NCBI RefSeq assembly: GCF_023091745.1
Contig: NC_068934.1
Location: 14,028,434 to 14,092,433 of the forward strand
Origin: Budorcas taxicolor
Lineage: Eukaryota > Chordata > Mammalia > Artiodactyla > Bovidae
DNA length: 64,000 nucleotides
Direction of reading: 5' to 3'
Positions 10,117 to 20,835 of the stretch are shown here, piece after piece. Positions within the stretch are counted from its first letter, which is position 1. Every line of letters starts with the position of its first letter. The translations under genes were made by a program, and so were the position numbers. Below the pieces are notes generated by a model. That model was not told where the DNA came from. It did not search any database and saw only the letters and a program-made list of their open reading frames with translations.

Positions 10117-11039
10117 TTTTCATAGATCCTTCGTGTACATTTTGTGTGGGCTAGAGTCTCTAATGCTTCAGTTCAGTCCATTTCCAGCTTTTCAGTAAGA
10201 TCACTATTTCAAACTAACAATAGATTCTGAAAGTGTGTACAGGTTTGAGCATCCTTGGGCATGTGCACACACACGTGTGTGTGTGTGTGCACGCGTGCGT
10301 GCGCTGGGTTGTAATATTGTGCCCCACTTCTAATTTCTATACTGCTGATGTAACAGTGAAAAACAGGAGAGACAAATCTACAGAACTGAGCAAGCAATCG
10401 ATAGCAAAGCAAATCCTATTAGTTTATAAAGGATGAAACTACATAAAGGAAAGAAAAAAAAGCGAAAGAGAAGAAAGAGAAAAATATATCCCAGTGATTG
10501 ACCCTGGGGATGCCCAGTAGCTAAATAAGAATCTTTGGATCCTGCTGAATTTTTTTCTTCTTCTTCAAAACTGCCATTCAGGATACAGATATAAGATGAT
10601 TATGGCCAGGAGTACCTCTTCCTTAGACACCACCTCTGAAAACAACATCATTCCACGTAACTACCTTTTGGTCTGTCTGTCCCATGGAGGGTATGGGAAG
10701 TGCCACTGCTCACTCACAGGGGAGTGAGCAATAGGGGATCCTAACCCTGAGAACCCAGCCAATCCATGAGACCGTCCTCCTGGGACTGCAGTGAAAAGTA
10801 GAAGGAGAAGGAAAACTGAGGAGCAGCTATTAATAATTCTGGAGTGATCAGAAAATAATAATCTGGTAGCATTGCAAATGAGTATTTAGATTTTCAGTAT
10901 CAATAAGCTCGGGGGGTCATCCAGACCCCTGGTGTGGTCCAGCACCCAGGCTGCATTTGAAGAGTAAGGTGAGGTTGTCACCAGTATCATGCATTCAGAT
11001 CACTGCTTACTCCACCTTTCCAGCTGTCTCTCTCTCTCT
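9746..11039. other. Unassigned sequence with a TG/CG microsatellite
   Basis: Holds the minus-strand ORF described separately, an AG-rich tract (10447-10485) and the TG repeat at 10266-10306. No gene features. Confidence 0.4.
10262..10306. repeat. (TG/CA)n-(CG/TG) microsatellite
   Basis: Short CA run, then TG run, then GCGTGCGTGCG: strictly alternating purine-pyrimidine with several CpGs. Confidence 0.85.
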
Positions 11040-11440
11040 GTATGACCTGCCTTCACATCTTCATGTGCTTTTCTCATCTGGAGTATCTTTCCCCCTTCTT
11101 TTCTGGATTTGGACGCACAGCTGACCAATCACTGTCTGTTCTTACAGCTCACTCAGTCTTTCATTCATTCAGTGATGTCACTGAATGCCCGTCATAATGC
11201 ATGCTATCATTCCGTTAGTACTTGGTAAGTGCCAGGTGCAAGAATCATGCCTTGGTTTTGTTTATTAATTAATAAACCATAGTTTGCTTATTCTTGAAAA
11301 AGTATTATGAGATACACATTTTTACCCCAGTTATCCACTAAGATCACATGATTAGGTAGTGCCAGAGAAGAACTTAAACATTGTTGAACTCCAAAACCTC
11401 TGGCTTAGAGCTTTAGCCACTGGGCTCCCTGGCCAGCAGT
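11040..11440. mobile_element. Old L2/MIR-like region
   Basis: Weak L2-like text around 11040-11270 (the ggtaagtgccaggtgc block), then MIR-like minus-strand text (taccccagttatccac, tctggcttagagctttagccact). Family calls are tentative. Confidence 0.35.
11166..11187. repeat. Short near-perfect palindrome
   Basis: Arms CATTCAGTGA and TCACTGAATG are perfect inverted repeats around a TG centre. Confidence 0.85.
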
Positions 11441-11844
11441 GCTGGGAGTAGGTGCTGGGGATCCTGACCTCAAAGCAGCCAGTTCCTCCCAGGAGTGCCT
11501 TCAGATTCACTGGGCCAGACAGAGAAACCGATGATTTCTATACAGTGGAATGAGAACCATGGTTGGCGGGAGAGCTGTTGATTTGGGGTACAGGAGAGGA
11601 AAAGGTTCTTGGCAAGCCACTGAGCAAAATCTTAAAAACTGAATAGAGAGAATCAGAAAATGGTGTTCCTGGCAGAGGTAAGAGAATGTGCAGAGACACA
11701 CACTATTTGGGGAACTGAATATGGTTCACTAGACTTGGGGGATAGGGCGTGACCAATCTGCGGGTGGTTTATTAGGAAATGATGCTAGAACATTAGGAGA
11801 ATGATTATAAAGGACTTAGTATGTAGTGCTAAGGTTTCTCATCC
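11441..11844. other. Unassigned sequence
   Basis: No gene or named repeat recognised. Confidence 0.35.
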
Positions 11845-12056
11845 TGGAGGTTATTTTTAACTTACTTTTTTATTGTAATATATTATAGTTGCTTTACAAT
11901 GTTGTGTTAATTTCTACCGTATAGCAAAATGTATAACACTGTTGTTTAGTCACCCAGTTGTGTTTGACTCTTTGCGACCCCATGGACTGCAGCACTCCAG
12001 GCTTCCCTGTCCTTATCAGCCATAAATAGACATACACCCCTTCCCTTTGTGGTGAT
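11845..12056 (-). mobile_element. Old L1 3' end interrupted by a BovB-derived fragment
   Basis: L1 3' UTR in reverse complement (gttgctttacaatgttgtgt, ttctaccgtatagc) continues after the insert as tcagccataaatagaca and cccttccctttg. The insert at about 11938-12016 is a truncated BovB or Bov-A 3' end (gttgtttagtcacc to ggcttccctgtcc). Confidence 0.65.
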
Positions 12057-12246
12057 CTGAATGGAAAGGAAGTCCAAAAATGTTCTAAGGTTTCTTTAAA
12101 ATTTTTATCCTGAGGACATCAGGGAGTCATCCATAAAGTAGATGGTAAAAAAAAATCAACCACTTCTGAAAGAGAATGAGTGGCAGGCATTTAACTAGTT
12201 GCAAGACAGTGTTATGTTTATGTTAGAAGTTTAGAAAATGTGTTGA
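12057..12246. other. Unassigned sequence
   Basis: Short spacer without recognised features. Confidence 0.35.
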
Positions 12247-12375
12247 AGATCCCTAGAAGAAATGGCAATGTGCTCCAGTATTCTTGCCTGGAAAATTCCA
12301 GGACTGAGGAGCCTGGTGGGTTACAGTCCATGTCGTCACTGAGTTGGCCACGATTGAGTATGCACACACACATGT
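12247..12375 (+). mobile_element. Truncated Bov-tA/Bov-A SINE
   Basis: Begins inside the body (gatccctagaagaaatggc) and runs to the gattgagta tail and a short ACACAC run. Lacks the tRNA-like head. Confidence 0.8.
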
Positions 12376-12693
12376 ATGATGTGACATGTGATGTTAGAGG
12401 TTTAAAGGACATGCTAAAGAAACATGGAGATGGAAGATTTAGAACAGTCCCATGGGGTGAGAGGTCAAGGATGACGTTGAAGAGTAACTCACAGTATATG
12501 CACAAGGAAAATGCAAATTAACAAGGAAAAGAAGGGAGGGAGGACATTCCAAACAAAGAATAGAATGTGCTTGTAAGCAAAGAGCCATAAAACAGCAAAG
12601 GGAACACTGAACAGATACTTGGAAGATGGGAAAAAACAGATCCTTATCAGGACATGGTGAGAGATGAGAAAAGGTTCAAATTACAAAAGGCTT
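12376..12693. other. Unassigned sequence
   Basis: AG-rich, no ORF or repeat recognised. Confidence 0.35.
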
Positions 12694-12705
12694 ATACACC
12701 CAGCG

Positions 12706-12910
12706 GATCTTCCCTGGTAGCTCAGATGGTAAAGCGTCTGCCTACAGTGCCTACCATGTGGGAGACCCGGGTTCAATCCCTGGGTCGGGAAGATCTCCTG
12801 GAGAAGGAAATGGCAACTCACTCCAGTATTCTTGCCTGGAAAATCTCATGGATGGTGGAAACTACAGTTCCTGGGGTCGCAAAGAGTCAGACACAACTGA
12901 GCAACTTCAC
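12706..12910 (+). mobile_element. Bov-tA SINE
   Basis: Full-length Bov-tA with perfect 12-bp TSDs TATACACCCAGC at 12694-12705 and 12911-12922. Good boundary example for the family: 205 bp including the tail. Confidence 0.95.
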
Positions 12911-12922
12911 TATACACCCAGC

Positions 12923-13682
12923 TAAGACATTTATTAGTAGTCCTCTAAGCTGTTATGAGACTTTGAAGGATATTTGGGAGACAGAAACGAGCAAATTTGG
13001 TTACTTGGACTATTGCTCTGGCAGCAATTGAGTAGGTGGATCAAAAGAGGTGGGCAGCTAGTTATTGAAAGCAATAAAAAACAACTAGAAAACTATGTCA
13101 GTAATCCAGAAGTGAGGAGGACCTCAACTAAAAATATGATGGTGAAATGGGAATGGGTGCAAGAATTTTTCATGTCACATGTAAAGAGGAAATGAAGATG
13201 ACTCATGTTTCTGACTTTGGTGACTGAATGGAATCTGTCATTGAAGTAGGACATTCCAGAACAAAAGCCAGTTTTGGTTAATGATGCCTCCATACTAGAT
13301 GTGACCAGCATGCGATGTGTGTGGAACATTCAAGTTGAGATGTTCTGAAAGGTTTTTGAAATCCAGAGTTAAGTTACGATGTAAGTCATGACTGTGCATA
13401 CCAATAAATGTGAGTTCCCTCATTCCTTTGTATTTGATCCTAAACTGGTTGCTCTTGTTTACCTTTTTCTAAACAATTCTGTTTACACATAAGTCAGTTA
13501 GAGGATTCTTAGTGCCCAATTCTGAATTTAATGAGACACTGCTTGAGTTTCACAAGCTATAAATGTAATACTCTAACAAAAATCTCAAGTAAACATTCTA
13601 ACGTCATGAAGACTTGTGACAGTAGGAGAAATCAATCTTTTACAGAACTTCTAATACCCAAAGAGAAAACAAATCCTTTCTA
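12923..13682. other. Unassigned sequence
   Basis: No gene or named repeat. The short overlapping ORFs here are unremarkable. Confidence 0.35.
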
Positions 13683-14060
13683 ATCAATTTCATGGTTTCT
13701 CAATTTCCATTTTTTTCCCTGGTACCATTGGCATCCTACTGCCCAACCTGAACTCTGACCACAGCCAGGGGTACATTTATACCAGCTCAGCACCATGCAA
13801 GAATCTGCTTCCATAGCCACTGCCGATGCCCTTGATGAGGCACCCCTATTTCCCAGAGTGCGCCAGCTGGATAGATGATGCATGCCGTGGCACTTGGACA
13901 GCACCTTGCAGATGCACTTCACGTGCTGAGCCACCTCACATGCAGTGCCTCAGTCCTATCCTCATGGCAGACTTCTGGAACAGTAATTGTCACCGTTTTT
14001 TTGAAAATCTCCTCTAACACAAGCACTGTGTTTGGCACTGGAGTTGTGGAGCTGATACCT
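13683..14060 (-). other. GC-richer stretch, possible processed-pseudogene remnant
   Basis: Less AT-rich than its surroundings. Minus-strand translation gives protein-like but frame-broken segments, for example a run containing VLEEIFKK and another with PLAVVRV. I cannot name the parent. No A-tail or TSD was found. It could equally be an eroded old repeat. Confidence 0.2.
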
Positions 14061-14140
14061 ACTGTTCAATAGTTGAAAGTCTAGAGGGAGAAAGGAGAAA
14101 TATCCTATGACATCTCCTTATATGTGATTCTAAAAAGAAA

Positions 14141-14435
14141 TGATACAAATGAACTTATTGGCAAAACAGAAACAGACTCACTGACTTAGAGAATGAACTT
14201 ATGGTTGCCAGTGGGGAATGATGCAAGGAAAGGATAGTTAGGGAGTTTGGGATCAACAGGTACACACTGCTATATTTTAAATGGATAACCGAAAGGTCCT
14301 ACTATATAGCAGATGCAGCTCTGCTCAGACGGGATGGGAGCAGGGTTTGGGGGAGAATGGATACATGCATACATATATATGGCTGAGATACTTTGCTGTC
14401 CACCTGAGATTATAACAACATTGTTAATTGGCTAT
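14141..14435 (+). mobile_element. Old L1 3' UTR, left half
   Basis: Matches the pan-laurasiatherian L1 3' UTR: gaacttattggcaaaacaga, ttatggttgccag, gggatcaacaggtacacac, aaggtcctactatatagc, gagatactttgctgtcca, caacattgttaattggctat. It resumes at 18069 on the far side of the BovB. Confidence 0.75.
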
Positions 14436-14449
14436 CAGTTCAGTTCAGT

Positions 14450-16033
14450 TCAGTTGCTCAGTCGTGTCCGACTCTTTGTGACCCCATGAATAGCAGCACA
14501 CCAGGCCTCCCTGTCCATCACCATTTCCCGGAGTTCACTCAGACTCGCGTCCATCAAGTCCGTGATGCCATCCAGCCATCTCATCCTCGGTCGTCCCCTT
14601 CTTCTCCTGCCCCCAATCCCTCCCAGCATCAGAATCTTTTCCAGTGAGTCAACACTTCGCATGAGGTGGCCAAAGTACTGGAGTTTCAGCTTTAGCATCA
14701 TTCCTTCCAAAGAAATCCCAGGGCTGATCTCCTTCAGAATGGACTGGTTGGATCTCCTTGCAGTCCAAGGAACTCTCAAGAGTCTTCTCCAACACCACAG
14801 TTCAAAAGCATCAATTCTTCGGCACTCAGCTTTCTTCACAGTCCAACTCTCACATCCATACATGACCACTGGAAAAACAATAGCCTTGACTAGACGGACC
14901 TTAGTTGGCAAAGTAATGTCTCTGCTTTTGAATATGCTATCTGGGTTGGTCATAACGTTCCTTCCAAGGAGTAAGCGTCTTTTAATTTCATGGCTGCACT
15001 CACCATCTGCAGTGATTTTGGAGTCCCCCAAAATAAAGTCTGACACTGTTTCCACTGTTTCCCCATCTATTTCCCATGAAGTGATGGGACCAGATGCCAT
15101 GATCTTTGTTTTCTGAATATTGAGCTTTAAGCCAACTTTTTCATTCTCCTCTTTTACTTTCATCAAGAGGCTTTTTAGCTCCTCTTCATTTTCTGCCATA
15201 AGGGTGGTGTCATCTGCATATCTGAGGTTATTGATATTTCTCCTGGCAATCTTGATTCCAGCTTGTGTTTCTTCCAGTCCAGAGTTTCTGATGATGTACT
15301 CTGCATGGAAGTTAAATAAGCAGGGTGACAATATACAGCCTTGACATACTCCTTTTCTGATTTGGAACCAGTGTGTTGTTCCATGTCTAGTTCTAACTGT
15401 TGTTTCCTGGCCTGCATACAGATTTCTCAAGAGGCAGGTTAGGTGGTCTGGTATTCCCATCTCTTTCAGAATTTTCCACAGTTTATTGTGATCCACACAG
15501 TCAAAGGCTTTGGCATAGTCAATAAAGCAGAGATAGATGTTTTTCTGGAACTCTCTTGCTTTTTGCATGATCCAGTGGATGTTGGCAATTTGATCTCTGG
15601 TTCCTCTGCCTTTTCTAAAACCAGCTTGAACATCAGGAAGTTCACAGTTCACATATTGCTGAAGACTAGCTTGGAGAATTTTGAGCATTACTTTACTAGT
15701 GTGTGAAATGAGTGCAATTGTGTGGTAGTTTGAGCATTCTTTGGCATTGCCTTTCTTTGGGATTGGAATGAAAACTGACCTTTTCCAGTCCTGTGGCCAC
15801 TGCTGAGTTTTCCAAATTTGCTGGTATATTGAGTGCAGCACTTTCACAGCATCATCTTTTAGGATTTGAAACAGCTCAACTGGAATTCCATCACCTCCAC
15901 TAGCTTTGTTTATAGTGATGCTTTCTAAGGCCCACTTGACTTCACATTCCAAGATGTCTGGCTCTAGATGAGTGATCACACCATCCGGGTGTGAGGATCC
16001 TTTTTGTATAGTTCTTCTGTATATTCTTGCCAC
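14450..16033 (-). pseudogene. BovB reverse transcriptase and C-terminal domain (527 codons)
   Basis: Reverse transcriptase copying BovB RNA at the nicked target, as in other RTE LINEs. RT motifs in order: SVFIPIPKKG at about residues 86-95, QAGFRKGRGTRDQ around 136-148, motif A FIDYAKAFD 170-178, motif B-like GVCQGCILSP 228-237 (family text usually has R for the C, consistent with CpG decay), and catalytic YADD 272-275 (bases 15209-15220). The C-terminal part ends in the Bov-A-like text. The frame is open for the whole RT, unusual in such an old copy, but it is cut off from the endonuclease by breaks at 16034-16377. Not expected to make an active protein. Confidence 0.92.
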
Positions 16034-16377
16034 CTCTTCTAAATATCTTCTGCTTCTGTTAGGTCCATACCATTTCTGTCCTTTATCGAGCCCATCTTTG
16101 CATGAAATGTTCCCTTGATATCTCTAATTTTCTTGAAGAGATCTCTAGTGTTTCCCATTCTGTTCTTTTCCTCTATTTCTTTGCATTAATCACTGAAGAA
16201 GGCTTTCTGATCTCTTCCTGCTATTCTTTGGAACTCTGCATTCAGATGCTTATATCTTTCCTTTTCTCCTTGGCTTTTTGCTTCTCTTCTTTTCACAGCT
16301 ATTTGTAAGGCTTCCCCAGACAGCCATTTTGCTTTTTTGCATTTCTTTTCCATGGGGATGGTCTTGATCCCTGTCTC

Positions 16378-17228
16378 CTATACAGTGTCACGAACCTCAT
16401 TCCATAGTTCATCAGGCACTCTATCTATCAGATCTAGGCCCTTAAATCTATTTCTCACTTCCACTGTATAATCATAAGGGATTTGATTTAGGTCATACCT
16501 GAATGGTCTAGTGGTTTTCCCTGCTTTCTTCAATTTGAGTCTGCATTTGGTAATAAGGAGTTCATGATCTGAGCCACAGTCAGCTCCTGGTCTTGTTTTT
16601 GCTGACTGTATAGAGATTCTCCATCTTTTGGAGAATATAATCAATCTGATTGCAGTGTTGACCATGGTGATGTCCATGTGTAGAGTCTTCTCTTGTGTTG
16701 TTGGAAGAGGGTGTTTGCTATGACCAGTGCATTCTCTTGGCAAAACTCTATTAGTCTTTGCCCTGCTTCATTCCACATTCCAAGGCCAAATTTGCCTGTT
16801 ACTCCAGGTGTTTCTTGACTTCCTACTTTTGCATTCCAGTCCCCTATAATGAAAGGGACATCTTTTTTGGGTGTTAGTTCTAAAAGGTCTTGTAGGTCTT
16901 CATAGAACTGTTCAACTTCATCTTCTTCAGCGTTACTGGTTGGGGCATAGACTTGGATTACTGTGATATTGAATGGTTTGCCTTGGAAACGAACAGAGAT
17001 CATTCTGTCGTTTTTGAGATTGCATCCAAGTACTGCATTTCGGACTCTTTTGTTGACCATGATGGCTACTCCATTTCTTCTGAGGGATTCCTGCCCACAG
17101 TAGTAGATATAATGGTCATCTGAGTTAAATTCACCCATTCCAGTCCATTTTATTTCGCTGATTCCTAGAATATCGACGTTCACTCTTGTCATCTCTTGTT
17201 TGACCACTTCCAATTTGCCTTGATTCAT
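16378..17228 (-). pseudogene. BovB AP-type endonuclease, frameshifted
   Basis: Nicks target DNA to prime reverse transcription. The first frame (16641-17228, 195 codons) has SEIKWTG at 24-30 with catalytic E25, IQVYAPT at 91-97, and GDWNAKVG at 129-136. It then shifts near 16700; the overlapping frame 16378-16743 continues with SDHELL (D59, H60), the terminal catalytic motif. All main endonuclease motifs are therefore present but in two frames. In-frame continuity with the region upstream of 17228 is broken only by a TAA at 17259-17261. Confidence 0.9.
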
Positions 17229-17261
17229 AGACCTAACATTCCAGGTTCCTATGCAATATTA

Positions 17262-18068
17262 CTCTTTACAGCATCGGACCTCGCTTCTATTACCCGTCAC
17301 ATCCACAACTGGGTATTGTTTTTGCTTTGGCTTCATTCCTTCATTCTTTCTGGAGTTATTTCTCCACTGATCTCCTGTAGCATATTGGGCACCTACTGAC
17401 TTGGGGAGTTCCTCTTTCAGTATCCTATCATTTTGCCTTTTCATACTGTTCATGGGGTTCTCAAGGCAAGAATACTGAAGTGGTTTGCCATTCCCTTCTC
17501 CAGTGGACCACATTCTGTCAGATCTCTCCACCATGACCCGCCCGTCTTGGGTTGCCCTGCAGGCATGGCTTAGTTTCATTGAGTTAGACAAGGCTGTGGT
17601 CCTAGTGTGATTAGATTGATTAGACTTTTGTGAGTATGGTTTCAGTGTGTCTACCCTCTGATGCCTTCTTGCAACACCTACCATTTTACTTGGGTTTCTC
17701 TTACCTTGGGCGTGAGGTATCTCTTCACGGCTGCTCCAGCAAAGCACAGCCCTGCTCCTTACCTTGGATGAGGGGTATCTCCTCCTGCCGCCCTTCCTGA
17801 CCCTGCGGGATGGCTCCTCTAGGCCCTCCTGGGCCTGGGCAGTCACCACTCCTTGGAAGTGGGGTTGCTCCTTCCAGCCGACACCACTGCCCTCTGGTGT
17901 GGGGTTGCTCCTTCTGGCCGCTGCCCCTTCCTCGGGCGTCGCCCCTGGCCTCCTACGCAGGGTAGCTCCTCTCCGACGTTCCTGCGCTGTTGCAGCCTGG
18001 CATTCTAGGCCACTGTCCCTGACCTCGGACGTGGGGTAGCTCTCGGCCGCTGTCACCGCCTGCTCTGT
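17262..18068 (-). pseudogene. BovB upstream open frame
   Basis: About 269 codons open from the 5' end of the element to the TAA at 17259-17261, in the same frame as the endonuclease. The peptide is Arg/Ser/Pro/Gln-rich and basic. It holds the segment WSTGEGNGKPLQYSCLENPM (the text that became the Bov-A SINE core), then a Lys-rich stretch ending CCKE before the stop. The degraded copy at 60787-61125 keeps the same peptide and reads through with CKEQ, so the stop here is a C-to-T nonsense change and the BovB ORF ancestrally began further upstream. The ORF also runs past 18068 into flanking DNA by chance. Confidence 0.7.
17772..18045 (-). repeat. Imperfect tandem motifs in the BovB 5' region
   Basis: The plus-strand text GGGGT(A/T)NCTC recurs at about 17772, 17861, 17901, 17959 and 18033, each preceded by a G-rich lead and followed by a C-rich block. 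The region is GC- and CpG-rich against an AT-rich background. Possible LINE promoter units. Confidence 0.6.
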
Positions 18069-18105
18069 ACTCCAATATAAAATAAAAAGTTTAAAAAATA
18101 CATTT
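18069..18105 (+). mobile_element. Old L1 3' UTR, right half
   Basis: Continues the L1 that was broken at 14435: actccaatataaaataaaaag and an A-rich tail. Confidence 0.7.
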
Positions 18106-18889
18106 TGAAGCAATGCAGAGAGCAAAACAAAAGTGGAAAGAGACAGGAAGCAGGGGGAAACACAGAAGGTAAAAAAAAAAAAAAGGTCTAGAGAAGATAA
18201 CACAGAGATATTTACAAAACTATGTGGTGATACAAGGACAACCCTGGAGGTGTGCAGTTGGAGGTGATACGTGAGTGACTTTAGAAAATCCCTCAAGTCA
18301 TACTGCCTACACTATTTAAGTTTTTATTGAACCAGTGGAGCAAAGTTGTATATCTTACCTCGTTTTCAACCTAGGCAGAGCTGATTAAAAGTCTAACCTA
18401 AGAAAATATCAGATTATTTTTTACCCTATGTGAAATTTGTGTAAGTATAGGCTATCAATTTCCCTTTCTCCAAATGGAAAAACTTAATTAGAAACCTTCC
18501 ATTAGAATGAATGTATAGATTTTAAATGTTTTCTTCATTTCTCATATTGCTGTAAAGAATAGAATGGCCTCTAGAGGTCGCTGATGGGCTAATTTGCAAG
18601 TGGGCGGCTCTGCGGTTACTTTATCTTTGCTTAGAATTCTCCCTCTTAAAGGATTACATGAAAACTGGTGTGAACAAAAAGTCTCCTTTGACGCTTATGC
18701 ATTATTTTAACCACCCACAGACAATCATTACCTGCTTCGGTATAGTGCTGTTTCTGATGGAACACCTGGCAATATAGTTCAGTAGCTGGAATCATCTTGA
18801 GAGACTTTTAAAGAAATCCCTGTCAATTTATCGCATTAAGTACCTCGTGATGAGCATCATAGATGCTTGAGCATCATTGATGAATCACA
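18106..18889. other. Unassigned, complex sequence
   Basis: No gene. About 18540-18850 lacks repeats and low complexity and keeps some CpGs; a candidate for a conserved noncoding element, unproven. Confidence 0.3.
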
Positions 18890-19015
18890 GACTGTGACCC
18901 TAAAGAGAACTTAAGTCTAGTAAATTTATCCATTTTCCATATGAGAAACTGAAGCCCAGAGAGAAACTATGATTTGCCCAATGTCACTCAAAGAGTTAAT
19001 TACAGAGTGCAGATT
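18890..19015 (-). mobile_element. MIR
   Basis: Reverse-complement MIR core: ccattttccatatgagaaactga, agcccagagagaaac, gatttgcccaatgtcactca, gagtgcagattagaac. Confidence 0.65.
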
Positions 19016-20457
19016 AGAACTAACAAACCCTCATGTCCTCCCTGCCCCATTTTCTTTAGTCCAGAGATTTGAACTCTTGAGTTTTGTTGATTAACCTTTA
19101 CTTAGAGTCCAACACATGCCAGCTATATGTTTTGATGGATGCTGAGATGAATTGTGGTCTCTGATGTAGTGAGGACATGGACACATGTACAGGTGATTAT
19201 AAAGAGCTTATATCGTAAGATAGAGGTGCTATCTTCTAGGGAACATAGCATGCTATTGGAGCACAAGAAGGGCACCTGTCTAAACCTGAATACCTTCTGG
19301 GTATTTAGAGATGTTTTCCTGCACAAAAGGATTGCTGAGATGATGGAAAAATTAGTGGAACTTATCCAGAGTGAGAGAAGATGGGGAGTGTAAAGAAAAG
19401 GGATGAGAAGGAGAGCCATTCCAGGTGGACTAGAACAGCAGCTTTAAAGACTGTGCCTTTGAGCAAAGCTGTCTTTTACTCTATTTATTGTGTTTTACTC
19501 CTAGCTTCTTCTGTAAGATATGTCTTTAGGCACAAATGCAAATGCTTATTGGGACTAGTCATGTATCCCTAAGTGGATGAAATCAATCCAATGTAGAAAA
19601 AAATTGCAGCAATGTTAATTATGGGGAGTTGGAGGATATGCCCCTTTGTAAAGGGAGAAATCGATACTTAGTTTATGGCAGTTACTGCTAAGGGGAACCA
19701 GTCCTGTCGAAATTTCAGTTTTTCAAAAGTTCTCCAAGTCTGGGTTTTTGGATGAGATCCTCTGAATTTTGAGCTGTTGGTGATTCTATACATCATCTTT
19801 AAGACCCTCAGAAGGGCAACAATACATATCAAATTAATGAAGGCTAAAGTAATTGCAGGTATCATTATATTACCGATTCCTTGTGACTTCTCTTTGCGAA
19901 ATAGAACAATAAACCCAGCTGTAGTAGAACAGTCACAATGTAGAAGTCAGGAGATTTGAATTTTACCTTTACGTGATTGTGAGCAAGCAACTTAGTGTTC
20001 TCAGCTAAAAGTCATGAGTTTCCTAGATTAGCTAGTCAAGACATTTTAATATCCGTATATGAGTTTTTAATTCCAAGGAAGCTCATACTATACGTTCAGA
20101 TGTAATATGTTTTACTTTCTTCTCTGCCTTGTTCAGCTTGCATATTGCTCAGTAGGGTGTTTCTACCTATGAGCCCAGTGTGGATGACTGGGGAGAATGT
20201 TCAGAAGCACTAAAGAAGGAGATCCAGTGAACTCCATCCACCTTCTTCCTCCTGAGATCCTGGTTGTACCTGGATTCCTTGCTCCTTCCTCCTGCTAGAA
20301 CAGAGGAATTTCCCTATTTTTTAGTGCTATTCCCCCCTACCTGGGCTCTAGTTCCTTTCCTTCCAATTTTCTCAGAAATCTTTATTCTAGATTCTTTGAT
20401 ATTTCATTGACTTCACCTGTCCTCTCTTTGCAGGATCCTGTCTACCTATAAATAAAA
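19016..20457. other. Unassigned sequence
   Basis: 1.4 kb without SINE, LINE or recognisable gene. Short ORFs of 60-100 codons on both strands, none recognisable. Confidence 0.4.
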
Positions 20458-20532
20458 TTTTAAATTAATTTTTATTGAAGTATAATTGCTTACAACAATG
20501 TTAGTTTCTGCAATACAAAAAAGTGAATCCGC

Positions 20533-20534
<2 letters not shown>

Positions 20535-20562
<28 letters not shown>
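20535..20562. repeat. (TA)n microsatellite
   Basis: About 13-14 uninterrupted TA units at the 3' (left) edge of the BOV-A2. Confidence 0.9.
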
Positions 20563-20563
<1 letters not shown>

Positions 20564-20833
20564 GCTGCTGCTAAGTCGCTTCAGTAGTGTCCGACTCTGT
20601 GCGACCCCATAGACAGCAGCCCATTAGGCTCCTCTGTCCCTGGGATTCTCCAGGCAAGAATACTGGAGTGGGTTGCCATTTCCTTCTCCAATGCATGAAA
20701 AGTTAAAAGTGAAGGGAAGTCGCTCAGTCGTGTCTGACTGTTAGCGACCCCATGGACTGCAGCCCACCAGGCTCCTCTGTCCACGGGATTTTCCAGGCAA
20801 GAGTACTGGAGTGGGGTGCCATTGCCTTCTCCA

Positions 20834-20835
<2 letters not shown>
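20564..20835 (-). mobile_element. BOV-A2 SINE (dimer)
   Basis: Two Bov-A units joined by a short linker (gcatgaaaagttaaaag), with (CTG)n at the left marking the 3' end. Minus orientation. Confidence 0.93.

Larger units (their letters stand above)
14436..18068 (-). mobile_element. Near full-length BovB (RTE-clade LINE)
   Basis: A 3.63-kb element. On the minus strand it has a GC-rich 5' region with repeated GGGGT-type motifs, an upstream open frame, an AP-type endonuclease, a reverse transcriptase with YADD, and a 3' end of short (ACTGA)n-like units. Because the flanking L1 3' UTR joins almost seamlessly (ggctat at 14435, actcc at 18069), both ends can be set to within a base or two. No TSD beyond perhaps 1 bp is seen. 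Several frameshifts and stops make it inactive. Confidence 0.93.

Noticed and set aside
14450..16033. A 527-codon reverse transcriptase as a host gene or an active defence-type RT
   Set aside because: The frame, flanks, endonuclease and 3' end are those of BovB; it is a dead LINE copy.
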